Below, piece by piece: positions 35,176 through 42,679 of a stretch of 64,000 nt of DNA (position 1 is its first letter; every line of letters starts with the position of its first letter). The stretch comes from G963667675 sp963667675 (lineage in GTDB: Bacteria; Chloroflexota; Dehalococcoidia; Lucifugimonadales; UBA3495). Location: contig OY763929.1 of assembly GCA_963667675.1 (NCBI GenBank), forward strand, positions 2,418,001 to 2,482,000, written 5' to 3'. The translations under genes were made by a program, and so were the position numbers. The notes under the pieces are model-generated. The model searched no databases, had not been told where the DNA came from, and saw only the letters and a list, made by a program, of their open reading frames with translations.

Positions 35176-35850
35176 CTAATCCCTCAGCCTGAACTCCCTC
35201 AGGTCATCAGGAATAGTCAGTTCGGCCTCGGTCAGCTCTTGAATCTCCTCGGGACTCCAAGCCGGAGCGTGCTCCAACAGGGTGAAGCCATTGGAGCCGA
35301 CCTGGAACAGGCCCAGGTTGGTGGCCACCATCGTCACCACCCCTGGGGCGGTGATGGGCAGGTCGCAGCGCTTACGCAGCCGCGGGGCGCCCTGGCGGGT
35401 AGTGTGTTCCATGGCGATGAAGACCTGCTTGGCGCAGGCCGCCAGGTCCATTGCCCCGCCGATGCCGCCGCCCTTCTGGGGAGGGAGACGCCAGTTGGCG
35501 AAGTCTCCATTCTCGGCGACCTCGTAGGCACCCATCACGCACACGTCCAGCCTGCCGCTGCGAATCAGCCCGAAGGAGTCTGCGTGGTGCACGATGGCCA
35601 TTCCCGGCTGGACGGTCACGTGCTGTCCGCTGGCGTTGACCAGGTGCCGGTCTTCTTTACCCTCCTCGGCCAGGGGCCCATACCCCAGAACACCGTTCTC
35701 AGAGTGAAAGACCAGGTCTTTATTGGGGTCGACGTAGTTCGAGCAAAGAGTCGGCATGCCCACACCCAAGTTAACAATCCACTCGTCCTGAAACTCCATG
35801 GCAAGGCGGTCGCACATCGCCTGCCTGCTCAACTTGGGCTTATCTTCCAT
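35176..35850 (-). CDS. CoA-transferase subunit B (3-oxoacid/acetoacetate type), partner missing
   Basis: About 224 aa. The class I CoA-transferase B signature is clear: NLGVGMPTLCSNYV near the N-terminus, the catalytic Glu in HSENGVLGYGP, and GAYEVAENGDFANW and GGGIGGAMDLA. It normally pairs with an A subunit encoded immediately upstream, but none is present: the neighbours are an SDR gene and a rhodanese gene behind repeat clusters. The Met at 35850 is preferred because AAGGAG lies 6 bases away. Confidence 0.88.
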   Translation of the reverse strand: MEDKPKLSRQAMCDRLAMEFQDEWIVNLGVGMPTLCSNYVDPNKDLVFHSENGVLGYGPLAEEGKEDRHLVNASGQHVTVQPGMAIVHHADSFGLIRSGRLDVCVMGAYEVAENGDFANWRLPPQKGGGIGGAMDLAACAKQVFIAMEHTTRQGAPRLRKRCDLPITAPGVVTMVATNLGLFQVGSNGFTLLEHAPAWSPEEIQELTEAELTIPDDLREFRLRD

Positions 35851-35927
35851 GTCCATCTCCTTTCCTGACTAGGGGGAGGCTATCCGCCTGTCCCCAGCAA
35901 GTCGGCCCGTCCGTCCCCAACAAGCCT

Positions 35928-36086
35928 ATCCGTTCGCCCTGAGGGAAATCGAAGGGCCCTGCCCCCAACCCGTCATTCCCGCGGAGGCGGGAATCTCGCA
36001 ACTCCCGTCCTCGGGAAGCCCGTCCGTTCCTCCCCAGCGAGGCTGTCCGTTCGTCCTGAGGGAAATCGAAGGGGGAACGGACAGCC
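35928..36086. repeat. Cluster of REP-like palindromes
   Basis: A family A loop at 35928-35960, a family B hairpin at 35975-35994, and a complete family A palindrome at 36041-36086 with a perfect 12 bp stem GGCTGTCCGTTC / GAACGGACAGCC. The last is an intact example of the sequence type occupied by the IS110 element at 41.7 kb. Confidence 0.85.
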
Positions 36087-36120
36087 GTGGTTGTGCACAG
36101 ACCTGGCAGCCCCCCAGCCC

Positions 36121-36945
36121 CTACACCTCCAACGGCGTATCATCCCGGTTAGCCCACTCCCCCATAGAGGCGTCGTAATTCTTAACCTCGCCGTATCCCA
36201 GGAGTTTGAGGACGAACACGCCGTGCGCCGCACGGATGCCGCCCTGTCAATAGGTGTACGCCTTCTTGTCCGGGGTGATCCCCGCTTCGGTCAAAATACG
36301 CCGGATTTCCGAGGGGGCCTTGAACCTATGAGTATCCCGCTCCATGAGATTGAACCATTCCAGGTGCACCGCGCCGGGAATGTGGCCGGCTCGCTTGTTG
36401 CCCCGGGCATCCGACCCGTCCCACTCCTCGTCGCTGCGCACGTCCCAGATGACCGAGTCCTCGAGACTGCACGCCGCCTTGAGCTCGTCCACCTTCACCA
36501 GCATCGACTCGTCCCGCTTCGGAGTAAACGTGGCCCCGGCAGCAACGCGAGGCTTGGCGAAGCTGACCTCCCGGCCGTCCATGACCCAGCCCCGCCAGCC
36601 GCCGTCCAGCACCTTCACCTGGCTGTGGCCGTAGGTGTTCAACGCCCACCATAGCCGGGCGGACATGGCGCTCTGCCTGTTGTCGTAGGCAACGACCAAG
36701 GTGTCGTCGCCAATGCCCAGCCCCTCGCACATGGCCTTGAACTGGTCCTGGTTCATCAGGTGAACTGGGTTGTCCGGGTCCTTCTGAAAATTGTCCGGCA
36801 CCAGCGCCGCCCCGGGAATATGGCCCCGGGCGTAGCCGGCGTCCACGTCGCAATCGACCACCACCACGTTGGGGTCATTGCCGTGGGCCTCCACCCATGC
36901 GGCGTCAACCAAGTATTCCGGGTGAGCGAATGCTTCAGAAGTCAT
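36121..36945 (-). CDS. Tandem-rhodanese sulfurtransferase with in-frame UGA at the catalytic Cys (selenoprotein candidate)
   Basis: 274 codons plus stop. The N-terminal rhodanese domain (PEYLVDAAWVEAHG, VVVVDCDVDAGYARGHIPGA) carries Asp (VAYDNRQS) in place of the catalytic Cys, as usual for the inactive half. The C-terminal domain (VIWDVRSDEEWDG, NKRAGHIPGAVHLEW) reaches AYTY, then TGA at codon 233 (36249-36247), and continues in frame as QGGIRAAHGVFVLKLLGYG, then EVKNYDASMGEWANRDD to a TAG at 36121. UGA thus replaces the active-site Cys of the YCxxGxRAA motif. A SECIS-like hairpin follows. AGGAG precedes the ATG. Alternatives are a nonsense mutation or a base error. Confidence 0.7.
36221..36249 (-). 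promoter_or_regulatory. SECIS-like hairpin just after the in-frame UGA
   Basis: On the coding strand the UGA (36249-36247) is followed after exactly 11 bases by CCGTGC-GGC-GCACGG (36235-36221), a perfect 6 bp stem with a GGC loop. Bacterial SECIS elements have this geometry: a minihelix about 11 bases after UGA and a loop beginning with G. Caution: the codons for IRAAHG themselves favour this palindrome. Confidence 0.5.
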
Positions 36946-37024
36946 GGCTTCTCCTGGGCGTCACGAGTCTCATGGTCTTTTGGACAAAGCGACCGCGCGG
37001 CGCGGGTCGGCCACGCGACTACCA

Positions 37025-37053
37025 ATTGTAGGACTGGGTTGGGGTTAGGTCAA
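37025..37053 (-). promoter_or_regulatory. Promoter for the rhodanese gene
   Basis: Minus-strand TTGACC (37053-37048), 17 bp spacer, TACAAT (37030-37025), 80 bases before the start codon. An intact promoter suggests the UGA-containing gene is expressed. Confidence 0.65.
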
Positions 37054-37170
37054 CGCGGGGTGGTTAGGCGGGGGGTTGGGGGAACGGTGACTCACTGGGT
37101 GGGGGGGTCAGACCTGGGACATTCTGGGACATTTGGGGACACTTCGAGCGTGGGCGAGGGTGGCGGCGGC

Positions 37171-37240
37171 CCCGTTATTGCCCATGGTCGGACGGATCCA
37201 CCATGCTTGGAGTAGCTCCAACGTTGATAGCAATAACGGG
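37171..37240. other. Three-way-junction foldback element upstream of the AIPR pair
   Basis: An 11 bp perfect inverted repeat (CCCGTTATTGC 37171-37181; GCAATAACGGG 37230-37240) encloses two further hairpins: CATGGT-c-GGA-CGGA-TCC-ACCATG (about 37183-37205) and TTGGAG-TAG-CTCCAA. It could be a structured RNA or a foldback DNA site. The rest of the 37.05-37.41 kb interval shows only G-rich sequence without a gene. Confidence 0.45.
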
Positions 37241-37410
37241 TAACTGGCCGCGATGGCGAATATCCCCGGCGGGTGTGTTGGCGTTGGGATCCATGGTTCC
37301 AGTTTAGGGATTGGGGTTCGGGCGCGTCAAGCGCGGTTTGTCAGTGGGGTACCGATAGTAGTCGGTGATTCTGGTAAACTTGAAACCAACCCTAATGCAG
37401 GCGGTGCGAA

Positions 37411-37743
37411 ATGGGATTAGACGTAGGCGTGGTAACGATAAAGTACCTCGATGCGACAGAGAAGCCTGTAAATGAATTCCTGTTGCACTTGGCGAGCGAC
37501 GCGTCCTTAGGATATGAGGACGAAGAGTACGAAGACGACACTGGCGACGACGAGCACTACACTTGGGGCAATGGCTGGGGCGGAAACGCTGTAGTAGAGT
37601 TCAGCCGCGCCTATTTGAACTGGAAAGCCGACCAGTGGGTCAGCAACCAGGGGGTCGGCGCAGAGGAACGAGACTCAGTCCGGCGTTGGATCAGTGATTT
37701 GCCCTGGGAAAACGACATGATCATGCTTCATTTGGGGGACTAG
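37411..37743 (+). CDS. Hypothetical acidic protein preceding AIPR
   Basis: 110 aa, family not recognised. Begins MGLDVGVVTIKYLDATEKPVNEFLLHLA and carries a strongly acidic patch (YEDEEYEDDTGDDEHY, about residues 35-50). No membrane segment. Codon use is more AT-rich than in the metabolic genes. Its stop is 2 bases before the AIPR start, so the two are almost certainly one transcript. By position it may be a regulator, inhibitor or partner of AIPR; function is not inferable from sequence. Confidence 0.7.
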   Translation: MGLDVGVVTIKYLDATEKPVNEFLLHLASDASLGYEDEEYEDDTGDDEHYTWGNGWGGNAVVEFSRAYLNWKADQWVSNQGVGAEERDSVRRWISDLPWENDMIMLHLGD

Positions 37744-37745
37744 GC

Positions 37746-39560
37746 ATGGCGAGCAGGCGGCAACGACTACAAGACCGATACGATCACCTTCTTCCTTTCA
37801 TTGAAGAAGCGGCTGAGGAATACTATGGCGGAAACATAGACCACGGCTTCCGCCATTGGGCCTTCGCGACGATTTTTGGGGTAGGCGATGACGTGCAGGG
37901 CAACGACATAGTTCAGTATACGGCTATTGATGGCGCCGATGATTTCGAAATCGACGGTTACTACATACCTGAGTCTGATGACGACTCTGTTGTATATCTC
38001 TTTCAGAGCAAACATCGCCAACCGGGCACCACTATGGGACCAGGTGAACTTGGGAAGTTTGAGAACGCTCCTAACCGTATTCTCAATGCAGGTGAGGTAG
38101 CAGCCAGCCGCAACGAGGAAACCAAAGCGTTACATGAACGCCTAATCGGGCTCCTAAAAAACAACCCCCATGGGACAACAATAAACTTGGTGTGGGCCAC
38201 AAGTGGAACATTGAGTGCTGCGGTTCGTAGGCATGTCCAGGGGAACATCTCGAGAACCATAGAGACAGACCTCAATGCCAGTTCCGTCTCAATAACTGTC
38301 ACTCTTGCTTGTTGGGACCTCGAGTCTTTGTACGAACACCACAAGAATCAACAAGAAAGCGACGATGCGACAGCCATCTGCGACCACGTTTTTCAACTAG
38401 AAGACGGCACCTATCATGAAACCAGCGTTAATGCTGAATATCGAACCCTTTACATGACCGTACCCGTCAAGCAGATTATCGATGTTTTTGCCCGTCACAA
38501 TTTCAAGATCTTCCGTCGAAACCCACGCGGCCCGTTAGGCAACAAAGTTAACTCTGCGATGAAGCTAACCCTGCTTGACCCAATCGAGCGGAAACGGTTC
38601 CACCTACTCAACAACGGTCTAACGGCGATTTGCGGAGGCTGGACCTGGCAAGGCAATCAGTTGTTCGTGCGAGACTTTCAAATCGTAAACGGCTGTCAAA
38701 CGACGTTCACGTTATGGGATGCTAGGGCGGTTTTGCGAGACGACCCCAGTGTTCTAATAGCGGTATCGCTGACTGATTGTCCCGACCATTTTTCGGGACG
38801 AATATCTTTGAGTACGAATCGCCAAACCCCATTGAGGGCCGAAGATTTTACGTCAAATGACCCTGTTCAAATTCGGCTACAACAGGGGTTTTCTAAAATC
38901 AATCCTCCTTGGTTTTACGAGATAAAAAGGGGTGAATGGTCAAAAATGCTGGGAGGGCCGGACATAAAGGAACGCTACCGAGACCGGCACTCCAAACACT
39001 TTAGAAAGCTAACGAGCAAGGAGGTCGCACAGGCCGTTCTGTCTTTCTCTGGTGCCCCGGGTGAGGCCAAGGACAAAATACGCGACTTTCTAGGCAAGAA
39101 AGAGGTGCCTACGTATGGCAGAGAGGGTTCGGTAAGCTACGACAAAATATACACACTTAACGTTACCGCCGAACAATTATTGCTGCCCGCGGTGATACAA
39201 CGCAAGGTGTGGAGCCAGGTGAGTGCAGACAAAGGCCAAGAGGAGTGGTTGGAGTATGCGCGGTTTCATATAGTTTGGCTTATCGGAGAAATTCTCCGGA
39301 GTAAGTATAATCAACGAGAGGGTCTGTTCCAGCCCGAGAAATCGTTAGAAATATCAGAGCTGATTGACCAGTGGTTCAAGGCCATCTATGACGTCGCCTT
39401 CTTTACAGTTAAGGACGCAGTGCAAGACTCGGCGGACGGGGGACAATATCGAGAGTTCTTCCGAGCACCTCGAAACTATCGAGCTATAGAATCTAAACTG
39501 CAAGGCGCTCTGAGTTTTGCGTCTAATTTTGGTGACCCCCTGAATAGTCTTCCAGCATAG
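37746..39560 (+). CDS. AIPR family (abortive infection phage resistance) protein
   Basis: 604 aa. The AIPR domain (PF10592) core is visible around residues 255-330: RRNPRGPLGNKVNSAMKLTL, RFHLLNNGLTAICGGW and FQIVNGCQTTFTL, the signature asparagine-rich segments of the family. The N-terminal third contains VVYLFQSKHRQPG, resembling a PD-(D/E)xK QxK strand. Family members are linked to phage abortive infection. Base composition is clearly lower in GC than flanking genes, suggesting transfer. It follows the 110-aa gene by 2 bases. Confidence 0.85.
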   Translation: MASRRQRLQDRYDHLLPFIEEAAEEYYGGNIDHGFRHWAFATIFGVGDDVQGNDIVQYTAIDGADDFEIDGYYIPESDDDSVVYLFQSKHRQPGTTMGPGELGKFENAPNRILNAGEVAASRNEETKALHERLIGLLKNNPHGTTINLVWATSGTLSAAVRRHVQGNISRTIETDLNASSVSITVTLACWDLESLYEHHKNQQESDDATAICDHVFQLEDGTYHETSVNAEYRTLYMTVPVKQIIDVFARHNFKIFRRNPRGPLGNKVNSAMKLTLLDPIERKRFHLLNNGLTAICGGWTWQGNQLFVRDFQIVNGCQTTFTLWDARAVLRDDPSVLIAVSLTDCPDHFSGRISLSTNRQTPLRAEDFTSNDPVQIRLQQGFSKINPPWFYEIKRGEWSKMLGGPDIKERYRDRHSKHFRKLTSKEVAQAVLSFSGAPGEAKDKIRDFLGKKEVPTYGREGSVSYDKIYTLNVTAEQLLLPAVIQRKVWSQVSADKGQEEWLEYARFHIVWLIGEILRSKYNQREGLFQPEKSLEISELIDQWFKAIYDVAFFTVKDAVQDSADGGQYREFFRAPRNYRAIESKLQGALSFASNFGDPLNSLPA

Positions 39561-39687
39561 GTGAGACTTGCTGCCCCCACAGATTGACCCATCTCGGGGA
39601 CTTCCGCAACATACAAATGACGGTTACGCAAAAGTCTCCGAACGCGGAAGTCCCGCTCCCCCGTCTCTCTTGACCTTGTCCAAGACC

Positions 39688-39793
39688 CACCTACTGACAC
39701 TTTGCCCCTTCCCAATCCCCGGTCTCGTTCGGTTGTAAGGTCTAGTATATCCAGACTCAGGAGTGGCGAACCCTAAAAGCAAACGGAACCCCG
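39688..39793. repeat. Intergenic repeat copies between AIPR and the HEPN-like gene
   Basis: 39688-39740 contains CTGACACTTTGCCCCTTCCC, related to CTGACAGTTGCCCGTTGCCA at 55.75 and 59.52 kb. 39741-39793 is a roughly 52 bp unit ending AAAGCAAACGGAACC that recurs at 40545-40597 on the other side of the HEPN-like gene. The rest of this 310-base gap shows no gene. Confidence 0.6.
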
Positions 39794-39870
39794 GCACACT
39801 CTCGGACTAGACGTCGCCTTGATGGGCAACAGGTAAAGTCAGGAGCACCGCTAGATAAACGGCTGGTAGT

Positions 39871-40503
39871 ATGAATTTCATCGACAGGTCATTTTACGAC
39901 TTCATCCTCTCCTACACGACCAACATGTACCATTCCCTGTTGGTCTTGGTAGACGAACAATTGGAAAAAGATTTGCGGGAATTGGAGCAAGAAATAGCTA
40001 CGGGTGACAGCCAAATAGAGCATGACTACTACGACCACCTTCCCTTCCAACTTCAGCAATTGGAAGAACGTCGGGCGGTTTTTCTGAACGCCTTTTTTGC
40101 TTCGTCGTATGCTCTATTCGAGCATGAGTTGGTGAAGGTGTGCGACCAGGCACAGGGGAGGGCCGAAAGCCTCTTTTCGGTGAAGGACATTAAGGGAAGC
40201 AACGACATGGAGAGAGTCAAGACTTACCTAAAAAAGCTCGGAGTGGACTTTCCTGCAGATTCCGTCAATTGGCAGCAGGCCACTCGATATCGGATGCTCA
40301 GGAACAAAGTTGTGCATGCGGCGGGATCTCTTAGCGAAGACGCCGAGGCAACTAAGTACGCAAAGGACAATGGGATACTAGACGAGAACTTTGGCATTCT
40401 GCATTTGACCAGAACGTTCTGCGAAGAGGCTCTCGAAAACATGAAGCAGGTTGTGCTACAGATCTACGATGCATACGAGCAGTGGTACCACAACCAAGGT
40501 TGA
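39871..40503 (+). CDS. HEPN-like protein with an Rx4H motif
   Basis: 210 aa, mostly helical. RMLRNKVVHAAG near residues 141-151 contains R-x4-H (Arg144, His149), the RNase-type signature of HEPN domains. The N-terminal helix SYTTNMYHSLLVLVDEQLEKDL and the central FFASSYALFEHELVKVCDQA fit the four-helix fold. HEPN proteins are often ribonuclease effectors of toxin or phage-defence systems. Lower GC than metabolic neighbours. No antitoxin gene (e.g. MNT) is adjacent. The gene is flanked by roughly 52 bp direct repeats. Confidence 0.65.
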   Translation: MNFIDRSFYDFILSYTTNMYHSLLVLVDEQLEKDLRELEQEIATGDSQIEHDYYDHLPFQLQQLEERRAVFLNAFFASSYALFEHELVKVCDQAQGRAESLFSVKDIKGSNDMERVKTYLKKLGVDFPADSVNWQQATRYRMLRNKVVHAAGSLSEDAEATKYAKDNGILDENFGILHLTRTFCEEALENMKQVVLQIYDAYEQWYHNQG

Positions 40504-40544
40504 TGGGAAGGGCGTAAAGATGCCTGGATCACGGGCTTGTTTAT

Positions 40545-40597
40545 GATGTCTAGCAGACCCAGGTTCAGGCGTGTCAAACACCGAAAGCAAACGGAAC
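40545..40597. repeat. Direct repeat flanking the HEPN-like gene (right copy)
   Basis: About 52 bp, roughly 70% matching 39741-39793, ending in the shared AAAGCAAACGGAACC. The pair brackets the HEPN-like gene. Confidence 0.55.
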
Positions 40598-40695
40598 CGA
40601 ATAGCGTTCAAAAAGAGGAACAGCCACGGCGTAGCAGGCACAGGCAGACCATCTATTGCATAGAAGGGCGAGATTCCCCCGCCTCGCAATCTGGC
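40598..40695 (+). pseudogene. Decayed fragment of the acs 5' region
   Basis: The bases GAATAGCG(T/G)TCAAAAAGAG followed by GAACAGCCA(C/T)GG recur here and at the acetyl-CoA synthetase start (42917-42955). Similarity then fades through the first coding bases (the GCAGCAGGGACAGATAGACC segment). The start codon is ACG here, and no reading frame follows. This is a truncated, mutated copy of the acs leader and start. Confidence 0.6.
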
Positions 40696-40709
40696 AGAAC
40701 AGCCCCCCA

Positions 40710-40866
40710 ATTGATGACAGTTTGCCCCTTACCAACCCCGGCCTCATCCTCTACCATGGAATACATCAGCTCCATCCGGAACTGGCGCCAATGCCCGCCC
40801 ACCGGCCCCCGGCAAGAATGGGAGGAAATGGGAGCGAATGAGAGGGGATCTAAAATTTTCAGCTAG
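40710..40866. repeat. Composite dispersed repeat (about 155 bp)
   Basis: Begins GATGACAGTTTGCCCCTTAC and ends ATGGGAGGAAATGGGAGCGA...GGGGATCTAAAATTTTC. The same two ends, about the same distance apart, occur at 59518-59676. The intervening bases are only loosely similar. Confidence 0.55.
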
Positions 40867-40881
40867 AGGAGAAGTCAACCA

Positions 40882-41241
40882 ATGAGCCAGCTATCCTACA
40901 TCCGGTCCCGCATCAACGCCCTGCGCCGCAAATTCGCACTTGAAATATCCCACAACCAGATCCGGCCTATGGTCGAAGACTTTTGCTCCGAGTCCTATTA
41001 CGCCGCCATGGCCCGCAAGCCCTTGCCCGACCAATGGGACTTCTTCCCCAAGGTGGCCGCCGCGGGATGGCGCCTCCCCACCTTCACGGCCGCCCACGCC
41101 TACCTGGAGCGTTGCATCGCCCAAAAAGTCCTCCCCGGCGTCGAGCATCTCCTGGGCGCCCTGCTCCCCTGGGCCATCAACCGCGGCCTGGTCGTGCTTT
41201 CCGCCGACGGCCCGCCCATCCCCATCCCCCAAAGCGCTTAG
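40882..41241 (+). CDS. Hypothetical protein, 119 aa
   Basis: No family recognised. Begins MSQLSYIRSRINALRRKFAL after a good GAGGAGAAG site and has GC-rich third codon positions. Helical, basic at the N-terminus, with DFFPKVAAAGWRLPTFTAAHAYLERC in the middle. No membrane segment or signal peptide. It lies between two repeat clusters, so it may have moved with them. Confidence 0.6.
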   Translation: MSQLSYIRSRINALRRKFALEISHNQIRPMVEDFCSESYYAAMARKPLPDQWDFFPKVAAAGWRLPTFTAAHAYLERCIAQKVLPGVEHLLGALLPWAINRGLVVLSADGPPIPIPQSA

Positions 41242-41271
41242 AGGGGCGCGTCATGCAGCACAACGGAGGGT

Positions 41272-41715
41272 CCGTTCGTCCTGAGGTTCTCGAAGGGGGA
41301 ACGGGGACTGGCCCTTCGACTGGCTCAGGGGGAACTGGGTGGCCAACGACTCTAGATTCCCGCCTCCGCGGGAAAGACTGGTGGGAAGCTGGAAAGACGG
41401 GTTGGGGGCAGGGCCCTTCGCGCCGCCCCGATGTTATTCCGAGCGTAGCCCCCCAATGTCATTCCGAGCGCAGCGCAGCGGAGAGAGGAATCTAAAATCT
41501 TGGCCCCCAACCAGTCATTCTCGCGGACGCGGGAATCTAAAATCCAACGGCGCATCCCGGTCCGGCATTTTGACAAGCCCTTCGACTGACTCAGGACAGG
41601 CTCAGGCCAGGCGTTTGAGATTCGTTCGTCGCAAGCTCCTCAGAATGACAGGGGAGGGGGATCCTCAGAATGACAGCGTGGCTACAGCGCAGCCATTCGC
41701 CCTTCGATTTCCCTC
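41272..41715. repeat. Dense cluster of REP-like repeats beside the IS110 element
   Basis: Family A at 41272-41304 (CCGTTC...GAACGG around GTCCTGAGGTTCTCGAAGGG). Family B at about 41353-41372. A third type containing ATTCCGAGCG...GAGGAATCTAAAATCTT lies at 41430-41500. Another B-like hairpin is at about 41516-41536. The left half of a family A unit (CCCTTCGATTTCCCTCAG) runs up to the IS110 boundary. No gene is supported. Confidence 0.8.
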
Positions 41716-42679
41716 AGCAACTGTTTTGTATGGCAAGGCGGTTGGGGTTCCAAGGGGTGTTGCGACGAAGAATGGCGTTGAGAATGGTCAAGAGCTTGTG
41801 CATGCAGGCTACCAAGGCGACCTTTCTGGGTTTGTTTTGAGCCAGCAATCGCTGGTAGAAGTCTCGAAGCACCGGATTGCACCGCAGGGCGGCCACCGTG
41901 GGCATGTAGAGGGCGGCGCGCACTCGGGCTCTGCCGCCCCAGCAGAATCGGGCCCCGTGGCTGTGGCCGCTGTCCCGGGCCATGGGGGCCAGGCCCACCA
42001 AGGAGGCGATAGCCTTGTGGCTGAGGGCGCCCAGTTCCGGCAGCTCCGCCAGCAGGGTGATGCTGAGCGTCGGACCCACTCCAGGCACGCTGCGCAGGAG
42101 CCGCTCCCGTTCCCGCCAATGGGGAGACTGGCCTATGTGCTGGGTCAAGTCCCGGTCCAAGTCAGCCAGTTCCTGGTTCAACATATCGATGACTCGCTCA
42201 ATACGCCCTCGGACGTTGGTCCGGGCGCGGGCCAGGCGCTGCCGTTCGGCCGTCCGCATCTGGACCAGTTGGCGCCTCCGAGCCACCAATGCCGCCATAT
42301 CCAAGTCTTCCGGTGCGGCAGGCGGCTGGGGTTTGACGTCACTGACCAGGCCGTAGCGGGCAATGACCCCTGCGTCCAGACGGTCTGTCTTGGCCAGGAT
42401 CCCCTGGGAGCGTGCGAAGTCCCGCACTTGGCGGGGGTTCACCGCCGCCACCGGCAGCCCTGCCTCGCCCAACAGGGAGACCGCCACCCCTTGGTAGCCT
42501 CCGGATGCCTCCAAGACGATGAGGTCCGGATCCAGTACCGCCAGGCGCTGGACCAACTCCACCAAGCCCTCAGGGTCCTGGTTGACCCGCCACTCCTCCC
42601 CTCCGGGGTGTACTGCTATGTCCAGCCAGTCCTTCGACACGTCGATACCCACAACCTGCCTTTCCTTGGAACGCTTCAT
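41714..42679 (-). CDS. IS110 family DEDD transposase
   Basis: 321 aa. N-terminal RuvC-like DEDD domain: GIDVSKDWLDIAV, VLEASGGYQG, and AKTDRLDAGVIARYG supply the acidic residues. A coiled region (about 130-190) leads to the C-terminal Transposase_20 domain with LRSVPGVGPTLS, LVGLAPMARDSG (candidate catalytic Ser) and CNPVLRDFYQRLLAQ. The TGA stop straddles the element's right boundary: TG-C-T-GA uses GA from the flanking target. GGGAGGAG precedes the ATG. It acts with the leader-encoded bridge RNA. Confidence 0.93.
   Translation of the reverse strand: MKRSKERQVVGIDVSKDWLDIAVHPGGEEWRVNQDPEGLVELVQRLAVLDPDLIVLEASGGYQGVAVSLLGEAGLPVAAVNPRQVRDFARSQGILAKTDRLDAGVIARYGLVSDVKPQPPAAPEDLDMAALVARRRQLVQMRTAERQRLARARTNVRGRIERVIDMLNQELADLDRDLTQHIGQSPHWRERERLLRSVPGVGPTLSITLLAELPELGALSHKAIASLVGLAPMARDSGHSHGARFCWGGRARVRAALYMPTVAALRCNPVLRDFYQRLLAQNKPRKVALVACMHKLLTILNAILRRNTPWNPNRLAIQNSC

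Noticed and set aside
37171..37240. tRNA or integron attC site
   Set aside because: No anticodon arm or CCA-type acceptor, and no attC core sites or integrase nearby; left as an unexplained foldback.
41265..41700. CRISPR array in the repeat-rich tract
   Set aside because: Repeats are different palindrome families at irregular distances without spacers of constant length, and no cas genes are present.
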